DNA of 64,000 nucleotides from Metopolophium dirhodum (lineage: Eukaryota > Arthropoda > Insecta > Hemiptera > Aphididae): positions 21,698,393-21,762,392 of the forward strand of contig NC_083568.1 of NCBI RefSeq assembly GCF_019925205.1, given 5' to 3'. A model generated the notes under the pieces. The model made no database searches. It was not told the origin of the DNA and saw only the letters and a list, made by a program, of their open reading frames with translations. The translations under genes were made by a program, and so were the position numbers. Shown piece by piece: positions 43,926 through 56,378 of the stretch. Numbering within the stretch: position 1 is the first letter of the stretch; the number at the start of each line of letters is the position of its first letter.

Positions 43926-44310
43926 ATTTTTATACCTAACAAAAATTACATTTATTCACAAGTCAGTTATCAACTAGAACTCGACTACGAGTAAGACAGC
44001 GTTTGGATTGTTCGGACTGGCGTATAATTTATTATTATTATACATCTTTTGGTAGGTAGTAGTAAACGTTTGTGGTTCTACGTTACCGAGTTAACAGATT
44101 TTCCGCGACATAAATATTTAATTCATGTCTAAAAAGTAAATGTAAGACCAAAATAATATAAAAACAAACTTACGCATAAACATCGACTCTTCCAGTGAAA
44201 CCTAGCTGTACTGCAGCACACGTTGTCGTCGAAGAAACAGCTATCTTCATCCGTCTACATCTCGCTCCATCTCCATCTCTATTTAATTGAAACTTATCTA
44301 GTATACAATA
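43926..44310 (-). ncRNA. unit 1 of a three-exon small-gene or lncRNA-like family
   Basis: On the minus strand an acceptor-like AATAG precedes a block of about 110 bp containing GGATGAAGATAGCTGTTTCTTCG, then a donor GTAAGTTTGTTTT at 44173. A 45-bp intron ends at TTTACTTTTTAG (44129) and a block beginning ACATGAATTAAATATTTA follows; AATAAA occurs near 43,940. These landmarks are shared with units at 45.1, 48.0 and 49.9 kb. The short frames in the block are not conserved between units, which argues for a non-coding RNA or a fast-evolving peptide. Confidence 0.45.
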
Positions 44311-45049
44311 CTAGTATCTTTATGATCTGTAATATATAAATGGTGTTCGATGAAAAAGATTGAAATAAGATAAAAATACATATTTTTTGGTTTTGAATAT
44401 GAAAGCTGTGAGATGATCGATATGAATTTTGTGAGAAATCTAGAGGTACTAGAAAACTGAGACGAGTGTGTTGAATGAAATAAATTAAAAAAATGATTAA
44501 CACAACAATCGCTTAAAAATTGGATATACCTAGGTAACATATCGATCGATTCTAAAACAGAAACTTAACCTAGGTACAAATAATATCACAATATCAGATA
44601 GTGAAATGTGAAAATTTGAAGAAAATTTCCTATAGGTATATCCCGTAAAACCCCCAAAATAAAACGTACGTTTAAGGTGTTCTCTTATTACCCAAATATT
44701 TAATGCCCGTATCCCGTATGCATAGCAAATGTATGTTTCACATTTAACGAAAACTAAAACTATCGTGACGGAACTGAATTACGAAGAACGTATAAAACAA
44801 AAATAATCGTCACCAAGTGATAGGTATATTCTGCTATGTACTTACAAATCATACTAAATAACATTAATCATTATGTATTTTCTTATTTTGTTAGGTAGGT
44901 ATAAAAACCTACCTTCCTACTTATAAAATCATTACCTAATCATTGATTTAAAACTTTAAAAATTATTCTACTATAACAATAAATTAACAGTTGTAGGCAA
45001 AGTATTATAATTTAAGGTATTTTTCATAATATCCTAATTTTGTACACAT

Positions 45050-45413
45050 ATAGCAACTGGATTTTAAAAACTATTCTACGTCTAGCGGGTATATAAGTTC
45101 GTCTGACAATAAATATTTACATAAGGTCTACCGCGTCAACAGGGTAGTAGGACATAACTTATGTAATTATTTATTCTTCCGGCGAAACGCGTTCCCTTCG
45201 AGTGTATAATATTGTCTAGTGTCAGAGCTGTGCTTCTCTGCCAAGAAAAATGCAGCGCGCGTCTTCATATCTCCGAACCAAAAGTTCAGTCTGGAAGTAT
45301 TGAGAATAATGACATTTATAAAAATAGGCACCTAGTTTAATAACCAGAATGGAACGAAATATGTGAGTACGTATTGGAATCGCTGTTCGTCTCAGACGAT
45401 TGTCATTTGCCAT
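45050..45413 (-). ncRNA. unit 2 of the three-exon family, donor altered
   Basis: The first block starts at the ATG at 45413 (ATCTATGGCAAATG), which has a near match in two other units. The middle block ends in GTTTCGCCGGAAGA, and the last block has TAAATATTTATTGTCA. The small-intron donor reads ATAAG instead of GTAAG, so this copy may be spliced differently or be dead. A 63-codon frame spans the unit (MANDNRLRR...), unlike those of the other units. Confidence 0.4.
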
Positions 45414-46102
45414 AGATTATTTATAATTATAACCTCACCGTCCCAATCATAGAAAATATATATATGGTCCTAACCGATGTATGATGGATATTTTTACATT
45501 ATCTTCAAAAAAACATTTATTTGTTTCTACTAGACGCAAATACGGTAAAGTGAATTCAAATTTATAATATAGATAACGGTTTTTTTACTTGGTAACCATT
45601 TATTTATTACTTGGTTTATAAACAAATTCTAATTGATATAAAATAGTAATTATATAAAATTAGTTTTATTGATCCCAATATTTAAAAATAATGTTTCAAA
45701 TAAAATAATAAAAAAAATTTAAGAAATACTTATTAATTAATATGTATTACCTAAATAACAAAATAACTAAATAAATTCGTGTGTTTTTTTTTAAACATTT
45801 TCACTCCCCCCTCCCCTTACGTAATTGTATCACTCCTCCTTAGAGTGGTGCGCCCCTTAGGTTAAGAGCCCTTGAAATAGTGCATGTAAAAAAATCAGCC
45901 ATATCCTCCCCCCCACCCCTTGACAAAATCATTTGACTCATTTAGCTACTTTATGAATTAAGAGCGATACATTAAACGTACAAAACTGTACCTACCTACA
46001 TAATAGTTATCAACCTATTAACCCATCAATAATATTATATTTTTTATTGTGTACACTAATCGATTGGTATATACAAAATAACTTTAAATTATAAATATAG
46101 CC

Positions 46103-46445
46103 TCACCGATCGTCGTCATTCAGCTAACTTGACATTTCTATCCAATCTCCTTTCATCTAAAATTGACAGTCCTGAATTACTATCTCATGTCTCATTTAAT
46201 GTCCCCTCTCGCCGTACACGATCATCTGTTCCATTTCATATACCTTTCTCTTCCTCAAACTACTATCTTAACTCACCAATCATCCGTCTTATGCGCATTG
46301 CCAACACTGACCCTTCATTCTCTCTCTGATATTGAGCCACGTTTCCATAAACTATTAAAACTATTATTATTATACTTTTATATTCATGTATAAAAGGGTT
46401 CGTCCCGTATTGTAAAAATAAAATAAAATAAAATAAAATAAATAG
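46103..46445 (+). pseudogene. 5'-truncated LINE, 3' end of reverse-transcriptase frame and tail
   Basis: The frame reads DRRHSANLTFLSNLL, then IDSPELLSHVSFNVPSR and ends in MRIANTDPSFSL before a stop, a known C-terminal pattern of Jockey/CR1-like reverse transcriptases in aphids and other insects. It is followed by a (TAAAA)n tail at 46,417-46,441. The 5' part is missing, as expected from target-primed insertion with early stop. Confidence 0.75.
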
Positions 46446-47870
46446 GACGTGGATTTAAATGCATTAAAAATAAGAAATATGCCTTAAAAATACGATTTAA
46501 TGCACTTATATGACAAAGCTTAATAAAATGGCCAGAAAAATTAAAAGTCCAATTTAAAAACGTATATAAAATAGAATTTAGATAAGTGTATAGGTAGTGT
46601 ATTCGTTATATTTTGAGTTTCATTATAGCACATCAGTCCATCAGATGCTATTTAATATTTTAAAATAAAAAAATTCGACAGTAATTCCATATTGGCTAGT
46701 GTTGTTTTCTATAACTGAAGACTGAAGTTATAGTATCGAACATAATTAGTACGTAAAAAAATAGAAATATAAGAAAAAAAATTACCTTTATTTAATTGTA
46801 TTTAATTTTTTTCTAATAAGTTTTTATAAAATTCACTTTATCCCATATAATTAATGTTCTAATTTCATTTTTCAATTCGTTGATAATATATGAAACGAAT
46901 TCTTTGCTTGGAAAGCAATGTTTTAGAAAATTCAGAAAATGCAGTTTATATTTTAATATTATAAATAATAATTTCTGATGCATTGATGCTGAAGAGTGAG
47001 GGGGTGGACAATCAGCCGAACCGAAATCTAACATCTTAAACACTTAATATAAACAATTTTTCACCCACGCGTCATGGTATGAAAATAAAAAAATATTTAT
47101 AATTCATATTTATACCGATTTTCTACCGAAAAAATAAATTACTTTAATCTCAATATTATTTATTAGTTAACGATATCTTTGCTCAGAATCGTTTTTCGTT
47201 TGTTCGTTTTGTATTTTAATAATTTATACGTGGATATAATATTATTACTAATAATTATAGTAGTTGTGTTTGTTTTATTTCCTTAATTTATTTAGTACTA
47301 TACCAATAAATTATATATTAATTTATAATTTTTAAAACATTGTGTTCAAAAAAATAAAAAAAAAATGTGATTTTAATTAGAGTCTTGTAATGTACCTACC
47401 TATATTTAAAAAATAAATAAATATAATAATAGCTGTTGAACTTTTAGGGACATAATAGGAAACACATTCGTGTATGTAGTATTACACTATTTATACAGGT
47501 ATATTTATATGCCTATACGAGTGTATGGGTAGGTATATTATTCATAAGTGCGCACACGTCAGGATAGGCAGTTGACCATTCCGTGAATATACTTTTATGT
47601 GTACATGGTTATACATCCCTAATCCCTATGATATAGAATATAGATATTAGGTGAACAATAGAAGTTAAGTATGTGACACTAAATTAATAGTTATCTATAA
47701 CTTATAACGTTGTATTTGGAAGAAAAATTACCAGTTATTAATTAAAATTGTATCTTATGACTATTATCAGTTATAAATCATAACATATATTTCTATAAAT
47801 TAAACCAAAATATTTATATATTTATATTAAGTACCCTGTATAGGTATGCACCTATTAATTATAATTGTTC
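46446..47870. other. AT-rich intergenic DNA
   Basis: No gene recognised. A CTCAGAATCGTTTTTCG word at about 47,185 belongs to the repeat family also found near 51.04, 52.49 and 57.42 kb. Confidence 0.4.
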
Positions 47871-47879
47871 TACAAACAG

Positions 47880-48275
47880 GGACTGGAAAAACGACGACGA
47901 CGTTTATATCTCGCGTATTTTATACATTTCTAGTCCGGAACTAAAATATGCGCCTACAACACTTGGATAGCACATTTTTCGTGACATTAAATATTTGTTT
48001 TAAGTCTTAAAAGTAAATTTAATCCCCAAAAGAATATAAAAACAAACTTACTTTAATTATCGACTCCTTCGGCGGAATCCGTGACGTGTGTGAACTGTGA
48101 CGCCCATGAGGAAACGCTCCAGAATACAGCCAGAACTTGGAATATTGTGATTTATGAAAAATAAAATTATACGAAACGCAGTAAGTTTTTTGATCATATC
48201 TTCTTTGCTTATTGAAATTTTAGAATTTTTAATCGACTGTGTCTTCTGCAACGACTTTGAGATTTGCCATAGATT
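47880..48275 (-). ncRNA. unit 3 of the three-exon family
   Basis: First block with AATCTATGGCAAATC (ATG near 48271), middle block ending GCCGAAGGAGTCGATAATTAAA, donor GTAAGTTTGTTTT at 48051, 46-bp intron, acceptor TTTACTTTTAAG at 48006, last block starting ACTTAAAACAAATATTTA and containing ATGTATAAAATACGCGAGA. The ATG leads to only 13 codons, so coding is not conserved while splice sites are. Confidence 0.5.
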
Positions 48276-48439
48276 AAATAAATAAATGATAGATATTATA
48301 CTAGGTACGTCAATATGATGAATCCACGGATATAATATAATGCAACTTTTTATATCAAAGAGTTCTGTGTTAAGGACCAATTTGTTCATTGAATTTTGAT
48401 AAGACAATAAACCAAAATAGTTCATAATTTTGAATTTGA

Positions 48440-49635
48440 ATTATAATAATATGATATTGGTATTATTTAAATTATTATTTTCGTTTATCAATTTAATTAT
48501 TGATTATGGTGGTGAATAGATATCAGAAGCACAAGAATATTTTTATAAGAGCATAAACGTATACAGTAAATTCATCAAATACTATAATACCAACTATATT
48601 TTTACAATGATATGTGTTTTTTTTTTTTAAATATTTTTAATTTTTTTTTCTTGTGGTCTGTGTAAACGATAAGTATTCGTAATAAAGATTCAATTTTCAT
48701 ATATAATATTATATTATAGGCACTCAGTATGTAACCATATGTTTATTTTTAGTTTAATTTAACTGTAGGTATTTAGTAAATAATAATAGGTATACGAAAT
48801 TGTGTTTTCGAATAGCAATTTATTGTTTGTATTAATAGGGAACTAAAATTGTGTAAATGATGTACAAATGTATTTTTGGTGTTTTAAGGCTGCTGTAAGA
48901 TCAATTTATGAGAATCCTTGCATTAAATAATTGTTAGGATTATTTGATATGAATAATTATTTTATTACATAATATGGGTTTATTACATATTGGTAAGTCG
49001 ATCAGAAACTATATTTACACTGAATGTTAATAGTAAAACCTATTAAAAAATCTATTATTTGTATTTATTTGTTAATAATAATTAAGACTTAAATATTAGC
49101 AGTAATCTTGTTCCTTTCACAAAATGTTTTTTAATTATTTTTAATTTAGTTTACATTTATCCCAAAGTGATCTCTGAATAATCATTCAATGATTAATTTA
49201 ATAGTTACATTCTCGGTTACATTAATTGGATTATAAATTAAAATAAACTACAGTTTCCAGCTTCTACTACAACATTATTTTATATTTTATTTTATGTTTT
49301 TAATTTTTTAAACGCAGTCTGCACTGTGTGTTGGTGATTTTACACGTAATACGTTTTGAAAACGTCCAGAAAAGAGTTTGTTTTAAGACTGTCTGTCTTG
49401 ATAACAACTAATTTAATTTAGAGTGTATTGTTATATTATATTATAATGAAATTAATAATTATAGTAAAATATATAATTGCAAGACATTTAATACCTATAT
49501 CTATAGCCATCTAGGGTATAAACTACACTAAAAAAGGTGTAAGTATGATAATAAAATATATGAGGTGTATAATGTATTTATGTATATAAAAATATAAAAT
49601 ATAAAGATTAATAACATTATATTGTTTTAAATACT
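48440..49635. other. AT-rich spacer between family units
   Basis: Nothing recognised beyond T-rich runs and simple AT repeats. Confidence 0.4.
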
Positions 49636-49639
49636 TCGC

Positions 49640-50135
49640 GCAAACCTAAGGTGATACCTGGCGTATAGTATAACATGCAAAAAGGTGCGTATTAAACTTG
49701 GCGTGGTAAAACGAAGACGGTCTCACGTATTTTATACATTGTGCTATTGGGATTAAACTTATAAATGCTTCTACGTCACCTAGTTAACAGATTGTCCGTG
49801 GCAATAAATATTTAATTTAAGTCTAAAAAGTAAATGTAAAATAGTAGGTAATAGGTAATATGAAAACAAACTTACTCGTAAACATTCTCTTCCGGTGAAA
49901 CGTAGCTAGAGTGCCACCATCGCCGAAGAAACAGCTATCTTCATCCATCTTCATCTAATCCTCTCACTCCGATGAGCTGAAACTTGAAAGTATCGAAATA
50001 TTTTATGAAAATAACCTGATCAAACAAAATTTGCGAATTTATAATAATGTATAATACATTAGTATTGCTGAAATTATTAGAATTGTTAACCGTCGCCGAC
50101 GAATTTCGACAATTGAAGATTGCCATAGATATCAT
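49640..50135 (-). ncRNA. unit 4 of the three-exon family
   Basis: First block with ATCTATGGCAATC (ATG at 50126), an acceptor TTTCAG before a middle block with GATGAAGATAGCTGTTTCTTCG and GTTTCACCGGAAGAG, donor GTAAGTTTGTTTT at 49875, a 53-bp intron, acceptor TTTACTTTTTAG at 49823, and a last block ACTTAAATTAAATATTTATTG with TGTATAAAATACGTGAGA. It is the best preserved unit. All units point the same way, like a tandem family. Confidence 0.5.
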
Positions 50136-50139
50136 AAAA

Positions 50140-50990
50140 TATATTATTTACTATGATAAATCCAAAGAACTTATATATTATTATATAAGAACTCAGTATA
50201 CCTATACGGTTTATTTATAAATCGTATTTACAGAAATATTTGTGATCTGCAATGCACCTATTCTGGTTTTCTATTTCAATTATAGTTCGCATGCCAAATT
50301 TAACTATACAAACTGGTCCGCAAGTTTATAGACATTCTAATACATTCTCCCGCCAGTGCCAATAGACAAAGTGTTTGAGAAGTTATATTTTTTTGGTACC
50401 TAATTAATTTACAATATGAATTATTATAAGTTACCTATGTAGGTACTTGTCCAAAACTCGACTACCTGCAAATCATTGGTTTTTATGGTATAGCCTTACG
50501 AAGTTCACGATTTTCGGTGTTTTACGCATCCGTACAACGCTTAAAGTTTACCGATCTTAAGTATTACAAATTAATTTTTTTTTTAATCTAAGTAAATCAA
50601 CGTTTTAAAATTGATGATGCAAAAATAATTCTGACACCCTCCTATGGTGGTTTCACATAACAAGTCGAGGGATGTTTTTGATTTTAATTGTTCGAGCAAG
50701 CGCAGTGTGGTACACCGGGTACATATGAAAATACCAAAAATTTCAATTAGTTATAATACATATAACTTAAAAATAAGACTGACCGCCAAGTTCAGACTTC
50801 CCTGTCGTTTTCAGTTAAAAACTAATGATTTCCGGCAATTATTTTTTGCAATATCGTTCTTAATTCGTTGTTACTTGTAATATATACATATGCCTATTTT
50901 AAAAATATTATTCATTGGTAATTGAAACGTCTTAAATATATTATCATATACAAATAATAATAATTCAGCTTAACCAGCTACGGTATTAAT
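50140..50990. other. AT-rich intergenic DNA
   Basis: No gene recognised; the 78-codon frame at 50,644-50,880 has no known relatives that I can name. Confidence 0.35.
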
Positions 50991-50999
50991 AATATTTAA

Positions 51000-52620
51000 T
51001 AATATCAATATAAATATAGTATACAATATCCTAGGCTGACAAATCGTCTTCACTTAAAATCGTTTTTCGTATACTATGATATTATATCATTGAATTCAAA
51101 TTTAACACTATCCATAACAGTCACCCACTTGTAACCTACTGTTCAGCAGAGTCACTTCCAATTTTTTTTTTTTAGATTCTGAGGGAAGCGATGAATGTAT
51201 TGATTTTACAATGATGTGCGTTTTTTTTTTTTTTTTGTGCCTGTCATCACCTTTTAGGACAGTAAAAGTGCTTGAATTTTCTTTAACAGTAACTTTTCTG
51301 ATAGGAAAGTGAATCTAGTTGGTACTATGGGGGGGTCAAAAGTAAAATTTTCCCAGTAGTTTTCAAAAGCGACGTGAAAAACAAAGGAAAAACGGGAATT
51401 TTTTACTCAAAGTCCGTTTTCGAGAAAATCGATTTTGGTTTTTGGTGCAACTCTAAAACAAATGACCGTAGGTACATTACATTTTGACTGAATGCTTATA
51501 TTAGCATTTTCTATACACCATAACATTTTCCAAATATTTTGACTTATTTTGAGCTGTTTACGGACATTGTCAGTTTTCAATTTTTTTAATTTTTTTTTTC
51601 TATAAATATCAATAAAATTTTATCTGTTGAGTAAAAAAGCTTGAAAATTTAATAGAAGGCTCCTAAGTTATTGTTTCAAATGCAGATGAAAAAAAATTAA
51701 AAATCCTTAGTCACAGTTTTTATTTATAAGCATTTAAAGTTCAAATTTTGACAAAATACTGAAAAATCACGAAAATTATCAAATTATTTTGAGTTGAGAA
51801 TTCATAAAAATTTTTCTTTTTCAATCTAAGATTCGAAAATGTAATACAAGATTATCCAAAAGTTTACCTACCTATATCAAAAAAAAAATGTCTACAAAAA
51901 GTCAAATTAAATTTTTATGAACGTTGAAATTCATATTTTTACATTATTTGATATTCACTCGATTTCTCATGTAACGATTTTCTTATTTTGTTGTAATTAA
52001 AAAACGTATGACTGTAGATACTTGAACATTTCACTAAATGTTTATATTAGCATTTTCTATACACGATAAAATTTTGAAAATAATTTGATTCTTTTTGAGC
52101 TGTTTACGGACATAGTCAGTTTTCAATTATTTTAGTTTTTTTTTCTATAAATATCAATAAAATTTTATTTATTGGGTAAAATAGCGTGAAAATCTAATAT
52201 AAGGCTGCTGATATATCGTTCTAATAGCAGTTAAAAAATATTAAAAATACATAGGCTCAATTTTTATTTATAAGCATTTAATGTTCAATTGTTGACAACA
52301 TTTATCAAATTTATAAATTAATAATTATTTTGTAGTTAAAAATTTATAAAATGTTCAATTTTTGTAGCTAAGGATTAAAAATTTAAAACAAGGTTCCACG
52401 TAAATAGGTTATATATAAATTACTTTATTCACAATAATATCATCAAATATACTTGGTAATATCATAGGCTGACGGTCCGTTTTCGCTCAGAATCGTTTTT
52501 CTTATACAATGATATTATATCATTGAATTCAAATTTAACATCATCCATTACAGTGACCCACTTGTAACCTACTATACAGCAGAGCGACATCTATTTATCC
52601 ACCTTTTTTTTACTATGCTT
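51000..52620. repeat. dispersed repeat complex with two direct copies
   Basis: AATCGTTTTTCGTATAC...CATTGAATTCAAATTTAACA...CAGT(C/G)ACCCACTTGTAACCTAC occurs at about 51,055-51,150 and again at 52,490-52,580. Between them, a block with TATATTAGCATTTTCTATACAC and GAGCTGTTTACGGACAT is repeated in direct orientation about 550 bp apart (from 51,490 and 52,040). Related pieces lie at 57,415-57,490 and, inverted, near 63,330-63,410. No coding frame. Confidence 0.65.
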
Positions 52621-52864
52621 TTATTGTATTAAAATATACACAATGACTTATAACTTACATTATTGGACCGGACATACAGCAACGTCGAGTTGAGGCACCT
52701 GTCCATAAACACATTTTCATCAGCAAAATATAATATAAAATATAAAGTAAAGAAATGCATAAAGAAAAAACTGTATTTATTCATACAATTTTTAAATCAA
52801 AAACATTAGAACAAGATAATGCTTTCTTGATAAATTAAAAATATTTGAAGATTTTATTTGTCAT

Positions 52865-53285
52865 ACGTTTACATGGCAATAGTACAATTCTATTAAACCT
52901 ATTAGGTACGTAAACAACATTTATTAATATGACAAATATTTAAAATTTCAAAAAAGGGGGACCCTCGTGTTAATACCCCTCACTTTGTTTTTTGGATAGC
53001 GCTGGGAGTTTTTGTGCACAAACGTCGGGACCTGGTGCACATTTCTGCACAAACGATGCACAAACGTTTGGCACATTCAAAAATCCAAATATTCAATGTG
53101 GGGGGCTACCGTTTCAATGCCCCTCCCCCCCATTTTGTTTTAGGGATAGAGCTTTCAGTTTTTGTGCACAAACGATTGGACTTGGTGCACATTTCTGCAC
53201 AAACGATGCACAAACGTTTGGCGTGGTCAGAAGTTCAAATTTCGAAAGTGGGGGGGCCATTGAAATGGACCTGTTAAACTTATAG
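52865..53285 (+). repeat. inverted copy of the repeat at 4380-4790
   Basis: Reverse complement of the left copy, with the same two internal blocks and the same flank word (TTTACATGGCAATAGTA). Differences are scattered substitutions and a poly-C length change. Confidence 0.75.
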
Positions 53286-53762
53286 TTTATCTTAGTTTAT
53301 GATACCTAGCTAATAAGTAATAACTAATAAATAATTTACTAACAATACCTAATATTTAAAATATTTATATATTTTGTTTAATTCCTTCTGATCCTAGAGG
53401 TAGGTACAGCTAACATTCTGTGTTCCTATCTATAAAGAAAAACTACAACTGCAGGTCCTCACCACAATCTTCATCATAAAGGTAAATAAATACTCATTTA
53501 TCTCTTTCATTTTTCCTAAATCAATATCATAATCCAAAGAAACTCATAATCACGAGAACTTTCATGACACCCTCGTACCACTCAGTAAGGGCTCACGTAT
53601 TATACTGCTTGCTGTGTATTCATATATATTTATTGACATTCGGGCATATTCCTAGTATTGCAGATTTTTTAAAAAAAAAACTTCGAAAAAATATATATGT
53701 TTATTTGTATAGAAATTTATTTGCATAACATATTACAATATACGATGTACAATTTTACAAAC
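53286..53762. other. AT-rich intergenic DNA
   Basis: No gene or clear repeat recognised. Confidence 0.35.
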
Positions 53763-54669
53763 AATAAATGTTTTGGAAGTATTTTTTCCGGTATTTTCGG
53801 TATTTCAGGTCAGGTAAACTATCTACCGATCGAAAAAAACGTTCTTTCTTTGCATTTTATATTTATATTCAAGTACCGGCTTGAGAGAAGTTAACCAGTT
53901 GACACGTCAGAAGTTCACCGTCTGCTTCCATGGCCGAAGCATAGGGCACTTTTACAAATTCACGGTGTTTAATGCGCATTTCAGTTTGGGTAAATAGCTA
54001 CTCATTAAAAAAAAAATTTTTCTTTGTATTATATTCAGGTAGGTATACCGGCTTGAGAGCCAGAAGTTTGTCTGCTTCCATAGGGCCCTATGACGCTACC
54101 AGACGAAAAATTCGGATGGTGCACCAGCCGCCTCTTGTCTCTACCACCTCAATTCAGGTCAGGCGTGTCACGTGCTACTCTCAAGAACGAGTCCTTGAAT
54201 CACTTACAGCAAAATTTGCTGAGCACCGGGGTTCACGCCGAACTCGGTCAGCAATGATGACAGAAGTTCTTCTCCGTTGTAATAACGGCTTGTAATAGTT
54301 AACGACCATCTACTTCTGTCATCGTTTCTGACCGAGTTCGGCATGACCCCGGTGCTCGGCCAATTTTGTATGAGGTCCGACTGTCTTGGCCATGGAAGCA
54401 GACTGCTAACTTCTGGGTCTCAAGTCGGTATACCTACTTGAACATAAGCAAAGAAAAATATTTTTTTCAATCGGTAGCTATTTACCTAAACTGGAATGCG
54501 CATTAAACACCGTGAATTTGTAAAAATGCCCTATGCGTCGGCTATGGAAGCAGACGGTGAACTTCTGACGTGTCAGCTGGTTAACTTCTCTCAAGCCAGT
54601 ACTTGAATCAATCGGTAGATAGTTTACCCGACCTTAAATACCGGACAAAATGCTTCCAATACATTTATT
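53763..54669. repeat. foldback element: long imperfect palindrome
   Basis: The left arm (53,763-54,269) and right arm (54,311-54,669) are inverse copies, with matched words such as GACACGTCAGAAGTTCACCGT / ACGGTGAACTTCTGACGTGT and CGCCGAACTCGGTCAG / CTGACCGAGTTCGGC. A loop of about 40 bp separates them; the left arm has an extra segment of about 100 bp. A transcript through it would form a long hairpin. It lies directly downstream of the THEG-like stop codon. Confidence 0.8.
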
Positions 54670-54699
54670 TATATGGAAATAACCTCGAAACGACCATCA

Positions 54700-56378
54700 T
54701 CACGTCTTCACTTCGCGGATCCGGGGCTTGGAGAGTTGTTGGATACGGAGCGACGGCTTGTAAATAAGCGACAATGGCTTCACCATGAAGCACTTCTTTT
54801 CGTCGTCCACTTTCGGCGTTGGACGGTGCTTGGCCAATCGTTTAATGTGCTCTGAAGCCTCGTATTTCAGAGCAGCACGTGACACCCCTGTTTTGTTTCG
54901 TTGTGGTAGTGGCGGTGGGTGACCGCACACTACTTGAGGTTTATCATTGGGAACGTTTGGGCCCTTTTTGCACCACGGAATCTGGTGATCAACTCCTGTA
55001 AAATATTAGGCCAGTACAATATAATTATACCGTGTCGTGACTCGTGAACGATTTTATATAATATTATTGTATAAATATTGCGTCGTAGTTATTATAAAGA
55101 TACTACGATCTCAAATGCAAATGTATCTTGTGAAAAAAAAAAAACCAAAAATAAATCGAGCAGGAACGTGCTGATAACCAGAACAGGGTGGAGATACGGA
55201 GCTGTTGATATTTATTTTTTCTTTTCAGTTGAATAATATTTAATTTAAATTTGTGATATTTTAGTTTTATCTGTAAAGAGCACCATGGTCATACATGTGG
55301 AATAACAATGTAAATAGCTAAACTTTAAGCGAAACGAAACTTTTAGCAGTTATTATTTTATTTCCCATTATAAACAGTTTCAGAAATAATATTATAAATC
55401 AATACATTATTTTATTGAAAAAAGCCCCCTTAGTATATCATTTGGAATCTAAATAAAACTGATAGTTTTAAAACTAATTACACCTATCAAATTATTCAAA
55501 TTATTTTCGTTTTTCAATTTTTTTTTTTTTGCTTAAAGTGGGTATAGTTACTTAGTAATTGGTTTAAAAGTGTTAAAGTTGCATATTATAATTAAATTTA
55601 ATAGTACCTACGTACTAAACAAGACACTGTCTTTACCTTCTTAAGAAAATAGGTAGGCAGCCAGGCAGGTACTTGTTTAAAATTTAGTCTTAGTATCAAG
55701 TCTATTCATAGTATTATATATTTTTCTATTGAAAGCACAAACTATTATTAGTAACGTGATTAAACACTTCTACATTGTGTCATTATATAGTACCTATACA
55801 TATACCTATAATGAGCGCCACTAAGAAAATACGTTTGGTAGTCACACTATATATGGTCTAGATCAAATGAAATTATTCTGTGTACCTATGTGTTTTTCTT
55901 TTAACCGACGTAATAAGACATAATAATATCTAACTCATACTACGCGTTATATTATTATTATTGCCATAGTTCAAATAATATTATTATAGTTGCGATATAG
56001 CGCCCAGTTACCCCGGAAAACGGCACTCAGCCGAATCGACGGTTTTCGCAACCGAGCCAGGGGCTTGGCCAGGCTGTCGATCCTCGAGGATGGCCGATAA
56101 CGACGGCGACCACCTGTAGACGGACCTGCATATGCCACTTGATAGGTCTGCAGCCGCTGGTGGTCCTCTGCATTTTGGCTCGGAGATGGTGGCTTGTCCA
56201 AATCGTGTTTCAGTGTGTCGATAGTATTTGTATTGACTTTATTATTCATGTCGTCGACATCGGGGAACGAGACACGAGACTTCCCACCGGCAGCTCTGCG
56301 ATAACCGTCTTGTCGAAAAGTCTTGTCGATCATGCGCTTTCTTATCGACGGAATCATATTGTATTCGTATAATATCTG
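54700..56378 (-). CDS. THEG-like testis protein, two visible exons, 5' end not found
   Basis: Exons at about 56012-56378 and 54700-54995 (minus), joined by a 1016-bp intron with GTAACT donor and TTTTACAG acceptor; phases 1 and 2 combine to a Gly codon. Three THEG repeats are visible: RIDSLAKPLARLRKP in the first exon, HIKRLAKHRPTPK and RIQQLSKPRIRE in the last. THEG proteins (testicular haploid expressed gene) are sperm or cilia microtubule-associated proteins. The first exon begins after TTTCCAG, so at least one upstream exon is missing; I could not place it with confidence. The GC content is well above that of the surroundings, as in real genes. Confidence 0.65.

Noticed and set aside
44298..44540. 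80-codon frame in the unit near 44.3 kb
   Set aside because: Not shared by the other units of the family and made of AT-rich codons.
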